Position numbers and translations under genes: made by a program. From Aphrophora alni (taxonomy: Eukaryota > Arthropoda > Insecta > Hemiptera > Aphrophoridae), in assembly GCA_963513935.1 (NCBI GenBank), contig OY740776.1, forward strand, positions 7,718,724 through 7,782,723: 64,000 nucleotides of DNA. The letters run 5' to 3'. Under the pieces are notes generated by a model. That model saw only the letters and a list, made by a program, of their open reading frames with translations, was not told the DNA's origin and did not search any database. The number at the start of each line of letters is the position of its first letter. The first letter of the stretch is position 1. Positions 1-12,741 of the stretch are shown here, piece by piece.

Positions 1-1032
1 TTTATAATTAGAATACATGCAGCATATGTGTAAATTGTTATGAAATGTCGAATAATTTTAGTTTTTTTTTTGTTTTTTTTTAATATTCTTCACCTTACTG
101 GAGAGCTTTTAAATAATAATATATTTGTTGTACTTATGTCTGCTCATCCAAAATTGTTTCAAAGCATTACGGCCGTTTCGACTATTTATTCAGCCATGGT
201 CACATGCGTTATTTTCGGTACTATATATAGCATATATATATACCTCGTCAACGTTATTATAAAATCATTTAAAACATTAGTACGTATTTGACACACATTT
301 ATTACACTAACACATTTATTTATACACTTTTAATTTCTTTTTAAAAACACACTTTTTTAGTTTATACGGAAATAACTTTATATAATCGACCGTATCCGGC
401 TGTGATTAGAACTGTACTCTGTACTGTACTGTAATTTTATAGCGTCAAGACCCCATAATATAAATTACAATTTCCTTAAATCTCTGGAATTAAAAAAATT
501 ATGAAATCTTCTATGGATAGTCTTTCTGTTCTCTTTTATTTAAACCCCCCCCCCCCCCAAATTTGTTAAGAACCACATTTCTATATTTTTAGATTTAGAA
601 CTAGTTCTGGCAAAAACAGTATAATGAAAAACCATTATCTATACTATAAAATCATCTAAAAACCTTTGTGATGTTTTATCTAAATTAAAGGTTATTTGTA
701 TATTGATTAATAATAACAAAGTAATGATTTTAAAGTAATAATACAGTAGCCTCGTGACTATCCGATCTAAGGTAGTGATCGGCTACCTAGTGAAAAAGCC
801 AAAAATTGAGTTTAAATCAATTCCGTTGCAAAAAAATACTTAAATTTGTGTTAAATAAACATCAAATAGTGTTTTATAGCATATTTAAATGTGTTTAAAA
901 ATTTTATAAAATAATTAGTGTTAATTTGACTTCAATTATGAAAGGACAGTCAAATAAAATATAAATATTTTTGAAATTTTAACATTTATTTTAAAGAATA
1001 TAAATATACATGTATAGTTGACAAAGATTACA
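1..1032. other. AT-rich flank, no gene seen
   Basis: No coding signal that I recognise. An 83-codon open frame at 40-291 is hydrophobic and low in complexity and resembles no family I know. A poly-C run lies near 546-558. Confidence 0.5.
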
Positions 1033-1034
1033 TA

Positions 1035-1404
1035 CAGTAGAACCCCTCTAATCCATCACCTTCGGGACTGGGGGCATGGTCGGAACGCAAAAAATGTCAG
1101 ATTATCCGAAAAAAGTCAATATTTATTATATATGATATAAAGAGATTTTTTTTAAGTGATACGGTATATAAACTTTTAAAAATCTATATATAAACTTTGC
1201 AAGTACTATAGCAAATCGATAGAAACAACACGAGAGATGACACAGCACTGAAGTGGGAAAGCGATAACAAACCGGAAAGAATGGCGCCAGGCGGGCCGTG
1301 AGTCATCGACAAGTCAGCAAGTCGGCACAATATCGCGAGCTCGAGCATGGTCGGATTAACCGGAGTAACAGACCACCCGAGGGCGGATTAAAGGGGTTCT
1401 ACTG
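1035..1404. mobile_element. Non-autonomous Tigger/pogo-like MITE
   Basis: The ends are inverted repeats: CAGTAGAACCCC at the left and its complement GGGGTTCTACTG at the right. TA dinucleotides flank both sides (1033-1034 and 1405-1406), as expected for TA target duplication. The subterminal sequence (attatccg, cggattaa) also has the look of pogo/Tigger termini. No transposase is inside, so it would have depended on an autonomous relative. Confidence 0.8.
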
Positions 1405-1406
1405 TA

Positions 1407-3705
1407 TATCAGACAATAAATTTCTTGCATTTGTCACTCATATTTAAAGAAATTTTAAAATTACACAACTGATCATAAATAAAAAATAAAAACGTACCAA
1501 TAAATACTGAATTGCGTATAAATCATTTATCAGTTTAGGTATCTTCTACAGAGTACTGTAAAATAATAGTCATTTTTCTTGTATAGACGTGGCAAAAAGT
1601 TACATACATTTGTTGCGCAGTTATATTGATTTCTGTCAAAGCAATTCCATCTGTCAAGCACTTAGGTTATAAAATCTATTCAGGAAATGTGTACTGTGAA
1701 TATAGCCGTACATTTCATAAGACCATACAATCTAGAGGTATTGTAAATTTACTGTTTTATAGATAAAGTTTGTCGATCCAAATTAATATTATTTACCCCA
1801 CAGCCCGACTGGATAGTCGTGAGTCTTTTGTTCCAAATATATATGTTCACCTATAATTATTTCATGGTTAATAAATTCATCCTGAATGAATTTTAGTCGA
1901 TGTCTGTTGTTAAAATACTGAATTTAAAAAATTTAGTTTCAAATAAATATTTGGGATGGGTTGATATTATTTAATGATTTATCTCAGATATTCTAGCTAT
2001 TCCCTTTTCTCTCATGGAAATTCTGACATCCTAAATCATGAAATGTCCACCGATCTTACCCATAAAAGTAATTTGGTAATATACATGACTTGTATATATG
2101 TGTGAATTAATAAATGCTATAGGGTTCGAAAACTTTATCCAATTTTTCTGAAATTTTTGTTTAGGTTCACCTTTGCAAATCAAACAAGTTTCATTAGTCA
2201 GGAAAACTTTTTTTAAATGTTAGTTTTATTTAATTAAAACTAAGAGAGATTATCAAAAAACATTTCCCCAAGCACTTTTTTTGCTTAATGTTTTAATTTT
2301 ACAACTATTTTAGGAGATGGGAAGGAATTTAACACTTGGAAAAATCCAATACTATCAATCAGGCATGAATCTGTTACCTTTGACAGTTTAATAATCCGAA
2401 TTGTTGCAAGACAAATATGTGCCACGAGACATACCCTTTAGAAGTTAAACATACAAAAATCATCATTAACAATTTACCATGTTTTACTAGTGATTGAAAA
2501 AAATGTTGGCCATTTAAAACAGTATTTCCTACTTTTCTAAGACCTACATGAGCCTATAATAGATCATTTAATACACTGCATAATATATTAGTGTCAAGAA
2601 CACCAAAAAAAATTATCATTTTGTAGCGTTACCGTGCAATATTTCTCCAAAACATAATGCAGTAGAAGTAATTTAATTAAGTAATATTTAAGAAAACTTA
2701 AAGTATTAAAAATATTAACTTGATCTTAGCAAACGATATAACCTACACATTGTAACCATTTAAAGTTGCAATAAATTAATTTTGTAATATTTGTATATAA
2801 AGCAAACAAGATAATATTTAATAATTTCTATTGGTTATATTTATGCCTAACTTTCGTTACCTTATTTTATCAACAAATATTGTATTTCCTGTGTGATAAA
2901 TTAAGCTTTAAATAAATCCGCATGCAATTGTACACTTTTAAAACTCTCAATATGTATAGAAATTATATTTACATGAAATGAAGCATTTATTTTAAATATA
3001 TAAATTATTTATTGATTTTACTTTGGTACTATGACAACACAATTTCAGATAGGGTTTTGTTCGTATATTTTTATTGTAAACTAAATAGTAAGCTTACTTG
3101 TTTCAACGTAGATTTAGTCATCTTCAATTCCGATACTTGTTTCAGTAAATACTAAAAATGGTGTGGCTTGTTAGGTAATACAACTAAGGGACGAACCCAT
3201 ATCCGTAGAGTTTTTTTACAAAATATTTATGTAAATTGTAAACCTGTTGAACAGTTTTACTTTTTATTGCAAGGAAAGAAAAACATATTTTTTGACAAGT
3301 GTAATTGATTATTATGTGCACGTAGGTATACTGGTTGGTCTGCTTTCATGTGCACTTTTTGTTATAGTACTTTATGTAATTTTATTAAATTTTCGTTACA
3401 TATAAAATTAAATTTTTGAAAATTGCTTGGTTCAAAGGATGAGTTTTAAAGAAATAATTGGAGAATATAAAGCCAGAGCAATGCTTGTAGTGTTTTTGTT
3501 TTATTTCCTAAGCCCTTCCTAATATTATACAAGTCCTGACATTTATTTTCCTTCAATTATTACGTAATATAGTATGAGTTAAAAAACTATCAAATATTGG
3601 TTTCATAATGTAACTTTATTATACATGAACTATATTAGTCAAATAATTAGTAATATTTGGTTCCAATATGCTGAAAAATATTTGTAATACATGCTTAGTC
3701 CTACA
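1407..3705. other. AT-rich intergenic DNA
   Basis: No exon, RNA gene or repeat with definable ends was recognised in this 2.3-kb stretch. Confidence 0.5.
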
Positions 3706-4694
3706 TACACAGGGTGATTCAAAACTACACGGCAATATCTTGGGAGCACATTCTATAGTCAAAAAAAATTTTTTAATTTCATAGAAACATATGCCTGAAA
3801 ACGCTTTGTTAGCGAGTTATACAGGGTGAAAGATTTCGCCTAGAACTCAGTACCCCCGGTGAAATGAGGCCGTATAGAGATACAAATATGATGGTTTCTT
3901 ATGGTTTTTTATTTGAAAAATTGAATAAAATTGGTCCCAGAGCTGTATCTGCATTAGTTTTTGAGATATCTTATGTAAAACACAAGAATTGGGCTATAAA
4001 AAACACACATTTTTGTGTTTAACATAAGACTACTTTGAAAAATGGTTAATTAAGGGTGTATTTTTTCTTAATTACATGTATAGAAAATTTAATTCTGAAA
4101 AGATTCGTGTAAATTACTTAAGAAAAAAAAGAATAATAATATTGAAATTTAGCTAATAAAAAATTTTTTAAAAAAATTAATTAATAAATGATGGTTTTTT
4201 ATTTATTTATTATTTTTTTTATTAGCTAAATTTCAATATTATTATTCTTTTTTTTCTTAAGTAATTTACACGAATCTTTTCAGAATTAAATTTTCTATAC
4301 ATGTAATTAAGAAAAAATACACCCTTAATTAACCATTTTTCAAAGTAGTCTTACGTTAAACACAAAAATGTGTGTTTTTTATAGCCCAATTCTTGTGTTT
4401 TACATAAGATATCTTAAAAACTAATGCAGATACAGCTCTGGGACCAATTTTATTCAATTTTTCAAATAAAAAACCATAAGAAACCATCATATTTGTATCT
4501 TTATTAACGTCTTGAAAATCTCTATACGGCCTCATTTCACTGGGGGTACTGAGTTCTAGGCGAAATCTTTCATCCTGTATAACTCGCTAACAAAGCGTTT
4601 TCAGGCATATATTTATATGAAATTTTTTTTTTAATTTTTGACTATAGAATGTGCTCCCGAGAGATTGCCGTGTAGTTTTGAATCATCCTGTATA
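3706..4694. mobile_element. Long fold-back (inverted-repeat) element
   Basis: Two arms of about 480 bp are near-perfect reverse complements around a centre near 4185-4200. The outer ends read ACAGGGTGATTCAAAAC at the left and the complement of ACAGGATGATTCAAAAC at the right. The arms share, in reverse, the landmarks gcgttttcaggcatat, gaaatgaggccgtatagag and cagatacagctctgggacc. No open frame of note lies inside. A transcript would fold into a hairpin several hundred base pairs long. Probably a non-autonomous DNA transposon; the superfamily is not clear because no target duplication is obvious. Confidence 0.85.
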
Positions 4695-4789
4695 ATGGAT
4701 GCTATCATTGTACCTACTGTGCCCCATAATACAAGCAGAACTTCTAAACATAAAGCCCAAAAGAAGGTCCTCGTAAAAAATGTTATGTT

Positions 4790-5250
4790 GTATTGTTAGA
4801 TCAAGGGGGTCTCATGATAAGATTTAAAAGAGTTAATATACAGGTTTTCTGAACTTTGTGTATATCTCTAAATGTTTGCTGTCAGCTAGGCCCTAATGGG
4901 CCGGGCCGCGTAGGTGTATATTAGCCTTGCTGGAATAAATAACTAAGAATATCACATTTTCTTAGGCAGTCAGAGTTTGAAATTACATTTTTTATAATAA
5001 CTTCGCTATTTGACATCATAGAGAGATAGGTTTGTTACCATTACATTCAGAATTGAAATTTGAAAATGATTATATAATTTAGTGTGTTTGTTATAAGTAC
5101 GAAATATGAACAACATATTGTTTAATATGGCTGCTTATTTTTATATTTTCAATTGACTTTTTGGTAATTTCAATAGGGTTCTATATGAACACACTATTGT
5201 CCTCTGTATCAAATTTTATGTTCCTATCTTTGTAACCGTCTCCACTTCTT
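4790..5250 (+). repeat. Dispersed repeat part D, copy 1
   Basis: Contains gatcaagggggtct, then ttttctgaactttgtg, then a cacattttcttagg block and cattacattcagaattgaaa. The same order recurs at about 16060, 45885, 46715 and 53255. No coding content was seen. Confidence 0.6.
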
Positions 5251-5260
5251 TTGACCAGCT

Positions 5261-8200
5261 GGCTGGAGACCGCGTACACTTTAGCCGAATCTTGTCAGGA
5301 TGGGCCAAGGAGTCGGGTTAGGACGCTAATGAACGCACGCAACGCAAGTTAATTTAAATGTTATCTTTTATTTTAGAGCCGAATTAGAAGAATTACAGTA
5401 CTAATTAGAATTTATAAAAAAAGACATTACGGCTAGATAAAAGGCCTTAATAGTGGCCGAAAATGGACTTACCTCGCCCCTATGCGGTCTGCCGTTCAGC
5501 TTCCTTCATGCGGCTCTCGGCTCGCTGGTTCAAGCCCTTCACTCCTCGTCTTTCCCCCCCTTCTACGTAATCTTGCACTGCTCAACAAAATTGCAACTGC
5601 CAATTGATATTTTGTTATTTAGAATCCCTTCCCATTACATCCAGATTTATACTTATTATAGTTTTTATTTGGTGGGCTCCTTGGCTGGGCCACATCTTTA
5701 TTTTTGCGTTTGTTTATCATGCTTACATGTTGAAAAAATTTTGTTTCCCCCGAGTCCATAAAACATGAAGTTCAGTAAAAAAATGGAGATAGAAATTTTT
5801 GGTGATTAGCAAACCTGTTCTATTAAGTCAACAGTCTAAAAGCAAGCATTGAAACCACAAGTAGGAAAATTTTCAATATACCAGTCCAAAACTTTCACAG
5901 ATTCAAACTCCCTTTTCCCTTAAATATTATTTTATCTTGTTGGATTGTTGAAATTAAATACTCAGCTAAGTGTATACACTTGACTCTAATAGCAAATAAG
6001 AGTTTATAGATGTGATTATAATTTACAAATACCCCCTTTGTATACCTGCAACATTTGATGTCAGAATGCAATCATCTTGAATTTTCCTTTTGTCTTTTTT
6101 TGTGTGTTTAAAAAATAAAGAAATCAGGTTTAATTTAGGATCAGCTGTTTCACTCCCCAAGTTTTATTCCAAAAAATTAAAATACTAACTTATTTGAATA
6201 TAAGAACTATTTGGCTGTTTTATAATGAGGTGTGTGTACTTTTAAACATTCGGCGACGCATTATTAAACAAAACTGAATTAAGCTTTTTGGCTTGTAGTT
6301 CGTATCAAGTTTTGATAAATAATTGTGATAACATAATATGTTAAATTGTAGCATTATTGTTTAACGAATATATTAAACAAATATGAAAAAGCCGAGCATT
6401 TCCAAAGATTCACGAAGTTATATGATTGGTACTCAATTACTTAGTAATATCTACTCAATTATACAATATTATGAATATGTATAATCAAGTGTTTATTATA
6501 TTGGTTGCTATGGTAATTAAATTAAGATAACACTTTCCAAAATATTTCACACTAATCTAACCTATCTTTGTGTTGAATTACTATAGCTGATGACCTCCGA
6601 ATCAGCTGTTGTAAGTCAAATGTTTCATATTGGTCTAGAATATGTCTAAACCTATCTTTGTTTGGAACTATTTAAGCTGATGGACCTAATCATCTGTTAT
6701 AAGTGAGTATTATTATATTGGTTCTTTTAACTGATAACGCTTATCAAATGTAATTAAATAATTGTTTATATAGACATCAAGCAAATATTTAGAGCATTAC
6801 TAGTCACAAAACAATGCTTAGAAGTTCTAGATAAATAAATACATAATTAATATTAAATGATGGCTTGGAGGTTGCTGCTATTGAATTCATTTACACTGTA
6901 CTTAGGATTTACAATAAACTAGTTTTGTAGTTTAACCTTGAAGCATTTCTTTTAATTTTATTACAAAGTTCTTGAAAAGCTTTTTTTTTCTTTTTTTTTT
7001 TAATAAATAGTTGTTCATGACTTGGTTAATCTACAATAAAAAAACATCTATAAGCAGACTGTGCCACTGAAAGCTAAATTTTTGTGTAATGGTAAAAACC
7101 TCTCGGTCATCATCTACTAAAAAAAGAACATAAAATTAAGGCTCCCCAGCCCTTGAATATTCTAATAGCATCAGGATCAGAAGAGACCAAGAGAAACCTG
7201 ATGTGTTGGATGAAAGAGAGGGATCTAATACAATGTGTATATCCAGCTAGGTCCATCGGGATTGCCCATATTCACTATAGTTAACCCCAGAAGTTGCAGA
7301 AACCTATAACTTAAATTCTTTTTGATAAAGGAAATAATTAAAATGAGTACATTGTTCCGCCTTTTCCAGCTTTGTTAATCTCACGTTTGTTGATGCATTT
7401 TAGTATTCCGGATGGTAGTAGTTTACTTAAAAGTAAACACTGGGTACTATTAAGTGTATTGAGAATGGTGTATATCCGAAACATGAGATTAATGAACCTG
7501 GGCAAGGCAGAACAATGTACTTATTTTAATTATAACATTCCTAGCGGAGATAAAAAAGATATACAAAAATTAGAGTATTTTTATTTTTATGAGTTCAAAA
7601 TTGTGGGATAAAATCTCTATTTTGGATGTCATGAAAAGTTTTCCAAGATGTCATTATCGAAACAACGTGAAGATCTAATTTTCTGTAGAGAGTGTTGTAT
7701 TTTCATTTCTAACTGTAAAATGACAGGTAAGATTATGAAAAACTATATCTTAAAATGAAATGATTTTTAGATAATACATTTTTCTATTTAAACCACAGTA
7801 ACTTTTATCCCAATACACCGATTTCGGCGAAACAAACTAAATTTTATGTATAAAGACAAATTTATGAGATCTAAAATTTGTTTTTCTCGAAATATGAGTA
7901 TTGAATTTTTCAAAAATAGTTATTATCAGTAAACTTTTTGGCCCTAATTTTTTCTTTCTCTGAACACTACTAAATTTTGTATATTTACAAAAGAGATACT
8001 ATGTGAAAGCTAATTTTGGAAGTTGAAAAACGTTTTCCAAGAGTAGGGAATCAAGAAGAAATATTTATACAGTATTTAAATAAGGTCTAAAGTTGTTTTT
8101 AATGATGGCAGTCGTTATTTTTGTTTTGTTTTTTCCAATTATTCTCTGAATCTGATAACTGTCTTAAAAAATAAAACAAAATCTACTCCGTTTTGATCAA

Positions 8201-8500
8201 ATTTTGCAATGGTGTTGTCTCTAAGAAAACATATTGATTGCCATCTTTCCAAAAAATGCCTGTTTGTGAGATGTTAAAAAACACTGTCATTGGGCTGTTA
8301 AAAAGATTTAATTCTCAAAATTGACGCTGCCAATTTTGTTCAATTTTTAGTAAAATAGAAATATTAGTGACAACCCTGTGCAAAAATCGCAAGATGTGCA
8401 AAAAAAAGAAAGATTAATTGGCTAAAAATTAACATTAATCACCTTACACAAACTCGATTTTAATGAAATAAAATGTGTGTTGAGGACATGTTTAACATAT
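5261..8500. other. Intergenic, repeat fragments only
   Basis: A locally GC-richer patch (about 5270-5570) carries a 102-codon open frame that I cannot assign. Near 6495-6575 is a fragment whose reverse complement recurs at about 18010-18206. A copy of dispersed repeat A lies at 7085-7290. The 79-codon frame at 7372-7611 is not recognisable. No supported gene. Confidence 0.5.
7085..7290 (+). repeat. Dispersed repeat A, copy
   Basis: Shows the landmarks of this short family: aacctctcggtcatc, a central tctaatagcatcaggat, gagagggatctaa, then ccagctaggtcc followed by attgcc. Related copies lie at about 13190-13310, 18405-18600 and 47875-48005 on +, with reversed ones near 9380-9480, 19220-19300, 19640-19830 and 44560-44790. 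Length is about 200 bp. Possibly SINE-like, but no A/B box is visible. Confidence 0.6.
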
Positions 8501-8530
8501 AAGGGAAGAAAGTTTAGGACCTTGTTTAAA

Positions 8531-9232
8531 TATACAGAGTGTTCCAAAATTGTTTTTTTAAACTTTAGGAGGTGATTTCCCACAACAAAACTAAATAACA
8601 TTTCCTATAAACATATGACAGTAATTGCCTAGTTTTCTAGATATCCAACATTTTTCTTTCACAAAATGATTTGATGATCTAAATAACTCAAAAACAGGAA
8701 TAATTATGAAAAATATAAGCAGCCATCATTTACAAAGGGTTATTATTGGATTAGGTTGTTTATTTTTTTAAAATAGTTATTTAGGTATGATGCCAATTTT
8801 CAATTCAAACCTGTCTGGAGGTAAAAAATATTTAAAACAAAATGGCCGATATCTGGGAAACTAAGGCAATTCCTGACATCTATATATGTGGGAAACCCAG
8901 GACCCGATTTCCCAATAGGCCCGGGCCTATGGACGCAAGTTCCCAGGGGGTGCACGGCCGAGAGGGAAAAAAAATATCTAGAAATAAAAATAAATAGCCA
9001 TAACTTAACATATTTTTTGAATTGATTATAAAAAAATTGCATCGTGGAGTTGTGTTTAAGCAATTAACTTATAGGCATGATATAATTTTTTAATAAAGGT
9101 TTTTGGGGAAGTAACTTTACCAGACTAGGGGGCGGAAAAAATTATTGGGCCTAGGGGCGCCAAAATGCTAAATCCGGCCCTGGGGAAACCACCCCTGAAG
9201 TTTCGAAACACAATTTTACAACATCCTGTATA
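8531..9232. mobile_element. TIR element with TATACAG ends, interrupted by a hAT MITE
   Basis: The left end reads ACAGAGTGTTCCAAAATTG; the right end is the complement of ACAGGATGTTGTAAAATTG. The match continues inward for about 50 bp (aggaggtgatttccc against aggggtggtttcccc). TA follows or precedes each end. Without the 285-bp hAT insert it is about 410 bp. No transposase. Confidence 0.7.
8898..9182. mobile_element. hAT-type MITE with perfect 8-bp target duplication
   Basis: The ends are CAGGACCCGATTT and the complement of CAGGGCCGGATTT. Directly outside both ends sits GGGAAACC (8890-8897 and 9183-9190). An 8-bp duplication with CAGG ends is the hallmark of hAT elements. The inside is GC-rich for this region (ggcccgggcc, ggggcgcc) and codes for nothing. 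It sits inside the element at 8531-9232 and is therefore the younger of the two. Confidence 0.85.
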
Positions 9233-10298
9233 AACGTTTGTTCAAAGACAGTTCCATGATTAATTTTTGGTTTGTTTTTATTTAGTTTTGGGGATGGGTG
9301 ATAAAGTGAAAAACTTTCTTCAATGTTTTTTGCACCATTTATTTTCTTTGTTAGTCTCAAGGGCTTACTTTTATAGTGAGTATGGTTGTGGCAATCCTAC
9401 CTGCATCTACACATTTTTTCATGAGGTCTAGGATTAGGTCCCTCTCATCTTTTTAATCAGGTCTCTTCAAATTGAAGGAGTTAATTTGGCTCTCATAAGA
9501 TTACATAATCCTTCGATCAGCTGATTATTATTTGAAATTTGAGAATCCTAAGCTACAGTTTTTCGTGTCAATATATTTGAGCAGAAATCTTATGAACTTT
9601 TGGGTCGCTACGGCAAAAATGTCTAGGAGTGTAGTACTTGAGAATTCAGCTATTATTAAAAAAGGGACAGAATTATTCTGCCCTCCTAAGCCTAAAGGCG
9701 TATCTAAAGAATATGCAGCTTTTGGCAATAAACAATTTAGTAAATTTACATGGCCCACCTACTGATTGGGTTTAATTTTAAGTTTTTAAGGTATTTTTAG
9801 ACTGAAAATATTTAATATTTTTGTATTATAAGGTTTAAAAACCAATAACTTACATATTTTAAATTTTCAATGAGATACGCCCTTTTTGCTTAGCAAAGCC
9901 ATCTCGACATCGTGTGGTAAAAAGACGTATGTTTCTGAAATAATGAAAAATTTAACTTAGGCACCATCCTTAGCTTAGGTAGCGATAAAAGTGTATCGAG
10001 TAGGCCTATAACAAATGATTATAAACAGGTGATATCAATAATAAATGTTACGTGATAACAAAACCAAATTTTTATTGCAAATCAAAATTAAAATTATAAA
10101 ACAAATACATAAAAACGGTTTTTTGAAATATTTAATGCATTTGAAATTTATTTTTATGTTGTATTGCATTTATAGTCTATCAAACAAAAAACTCTATTTG
10201 AAAACAAGATTTTGGAAAACTTCAACTTTAAAACTTTGAAAAACAACATCTTTAAAAAGCAAAACCGTTATCAAGAAAGCTTAGTAAGTAGTTGTTCT
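9233..10298. other. Intergenic, one unassigned small frame
   Basis: Open frames run on both strands over 9528-9765 (77 codons +, 76 codons -). The + frame (…KMSRSVVLENSAIIKKG…) looks more protein-like than chance, but I recognise no family and see no splice or promoter context. The rest is AT-rich with a reversed repeat-A fragment near 9380-9480. Confidence 0.3.
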
Positions 10299-12105
10299 TC
10301 ATTGAAGTTCTGGGAGGTTTTGCCAAAACTGCAGGCGATTTCCTAGATTCTTAAGAATGTTCTTCTTTTTCCCATCTGGAATTCCAATGAACTTTTCTTG
10401 CCTATTTGGTCCTGGTAGAATAATTGTATTTGTCAGTTTGGATTTCATGAAGTTGACGTCTATGTATTTCTCGTCACTGAAGTTATTTTTGTACTTCATG
10501 GTTTTCGAACCCCTTGTGAATACTACTTCCACCATATTTTGCAAATAAGGCATTGGTTCAGTCTTACTTAACTGATACTGTGAACTATAATCATCCCACA
10601 AGAAAAAATGTTTCAAATCTATTTTAAAGGCCTCAGTTTTGGGGGATGCATGTTTGACAGCTGAAATAAAATCTTCAAAATCATATAACTTGTTACCTAC
10701 CCATTCTTATCACTCTGTGATGGAATGAGTCGGCTGCCATGAATGTGTGCCCTGGTTCGAAATATTTGATTACAAGTTCTGTTGCAGCAATCTCATCTGA
10801 TTGAATAATGTATAGAAAGAAAGAAAAACGATGACCAGTTCTTGTTTTGCGCCGAGCAATTATCAAGCCAGAGAGTAATATTTTTCTTGTCTCGTTTTGA
10901 CAAGAGAAACTGATAAAAAGTACTTATTAGTTCATCTTTGTTCCTTCATCCACAAAGCAGCAAAGACTTTGGAATCTTTCTGTTTTTTTTTCCTACAGGA
11001 ACGAAACTTTCATTGTAAACAACAATTTTCTGCGTAAAAACTGCTTTTTTAAACATATCCAAGCGAGGTAACATGATAACTTTTTCCATATCTGCACAAT
11101 ATATTGGAGCATCTCGGTCTTCTTCCTTTTCTTTGTCAACTAAGTACTGAGTACGAGATTTGCCATCTTTGTCCATGTGAGCAGTCCAAATGGCATCCAG
11201 GTTATCTTTCGAATGAGTGTTACTATGCATATTGAATTCTTCACAGTCTTCGCACTCTTCACGGCCCAGCTTGACAATTGATATGTTCATTCTTTTTGAA
11301 ACTGTAAGATATTTTTTTCGTAAGAACACAAGCTGCCATATTTTGATACAAAGTCTTTATGCATTAGAATAAAAGACAAATCACTTGAGAGATATAAACG
11401 ATTTGGAGCATGCTCTCTGCGATAATGTGATATTGTTGGTTGAAACGAGTTAATGTGGTTTCGAATAGGCTCTTCATTTATCTTGTTGTGCGGCTCCTTT
11501 GAACCCCTTCTATCTTTATTTGCTACAACTGAGTTCTTTCAACTACTAAGAGCGATTCGCAACACTTTGTCATTATTCTTTTCATATCCCATAGTACTGA
11601 GAAAAAAGGTTTTGCAAACTATTTGAGGTGTATCATTTCATCTTTCAAGGAATATCGAACTGTTTGATTTCTTCTAAACCTTGGACTGTCCTCTGTTTTA
11701 ACTGGAACAGTAGAGATCGAATGCATCATAAAGGTTTTCCTCGCTATTGGATCTGCAATCTTCCAGAACTCCTTGTTTATGAAGTGTCTCCTGTCTTGGG
11801 ATATATGATTTTCACACTTACGTGCACATGAGTCCTCACAATCTGCTTTAACATGATTTTTATGCAATTAATTCTAATTTTTGTTTTTTCCTTTCATCAA
11901 CAGGGATGTTGTACTTCACCCCTTTTCCTAACTGTTCCTTTTTTTAGTATAATCAATTTCTTTTTTTTTTTGCGTTATTAGTATTTACTGTTTCATCGAT
12001 CACAGCTTGAGGATTATTTAAATTATCATTAGGAACCACAACTTCTGGCAAATCTAACCTAACTGGATGCAACTGAATAAAAGTCAGTTCTATATCGGGC
12101 TTCAT
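10299..12105 (-). pseudogene. Broken DDE-type transposase gene (DUF7869-like)
   Basis: Read on the minus strand, this is a multi-copy type of insect gene split by stops and frameshifts. Pieces in order are: a lysine-rich start near 12105; a Cys-rich part near 11850 (CEDSCARKC) followed by INKEFWKIAD; a DRRGSKEPHNKIN segment near 11490; KLGREECEDCEEFNMHS near 11260; and three acidic blocks that could form an RNase-H-fold DDE site: CADMEKVIMLPR (about 11080), LDNCSAQNKNW (about 10850) and GHTFMAADSFHH (about 10740). The last ORF ends at 10299. At least two in-frame stops and three frame changes were seen, including a one-base shift in an A-run near 11320. The DNC-x2-QNKN and GHT-x4-DS-x-H motifs recall DUF7869-type transposases; that name is from memory and unverified. 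It cannot encode a working protein. Confidence 0.75.
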
Positions 12106-12590
12106 TTCCATTCAAAGTACTTTCTTCAAGTCTCAGTTTACCTGTATACCTCGACTCCTGTAAGGATTGTGATTAAATTAGGCCCCTCTGCTAATCCCCC
12201 TCACCTTAAAACTACTCAAAATACATAGGGTATCAATGCTTTTTGAACACTGTACGTGGGATTACGTAATGTGTACATAACACATCATGTGTATAAGCTA
12301 CTTATAAATATAGTTTTCACCTCTGCTTCAAACCTTCCCCTAGCACTGTAAAGAAGTCATTTACAAAACATGTTAAGTATGTACTATATCAATAATTACA
12401 ACCATTTTTACATTGACTACAATTATTTTTATTTCATTTACTGTGCAACTCAATTTTTAGCTCAAGATGACGATATTTAAAAGTACCAACAATGAAAGAA
12501 TCACAATCAGTTAAATAACTTATAATATACACAATCCTAATTATTATCACTGTGATAATCACTGTTTACTTTAGCAGTGAATGCCTGTTT
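12106..12590. other. Upstream flank of the glutathione transferase gene
   Basis: AT-rich, without exons. It lies between the broken transposase and the promoter area. A tcactgtgataatcactg palindrome-like stretch lies near 12547-12565. Confidence 0.4.
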
Positions 12591-12597
12591 TAATTTC

Positions 12598-12605
12598 TAT
12601 AAATA
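12598..12605 (+). promoter_or_regulatory. TATA-like box upstream of Mgstl exon 1
   Basis: TATAAATA lies 137 bp before the start codon. Two arthropod initiator-like TCAGT motifs follow at 12686-12690 and 12703-12707, the second followed by a CGTCGGTG element. The TATA box is too far from either (over 80 bp) to act as a pair with them, so the start site could be near 12630 or at one of the TCAGT motifs. Inference from motif only. Confidence 0.35.
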
Positions 12606-12741
12606 TCCGCTCGCTTGTAGAGCGCTAGTATTGCTTACCACTGTACATTTGCCGCGCAGCTACAGAGAAGTTTGTTGTATTATTGTCAGTACAGTATTGA
12701 GATCAGTCCGTCGGTGTTTTTGGTTTTAAGTCTAGTTCACC

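Noticed and set aside
40..291. 83-codon hydrophobic plus-strand frame
   Set aside because: Low complexity (poly-F, AT-driven), no family resemblance, no splice or promoter context.
5453..5761. 102-codon plus-strand frame
   Set aside because: Sits in a GC-richer patch, but the sequence (Pro/Ser/His/Leu-rich) matches nothing known and lacks exon borders.
6585..6680. agctgatga motifs as further hammerhead cores
   Set aside because: No GAAA box and no pairing stems at the right spacing.
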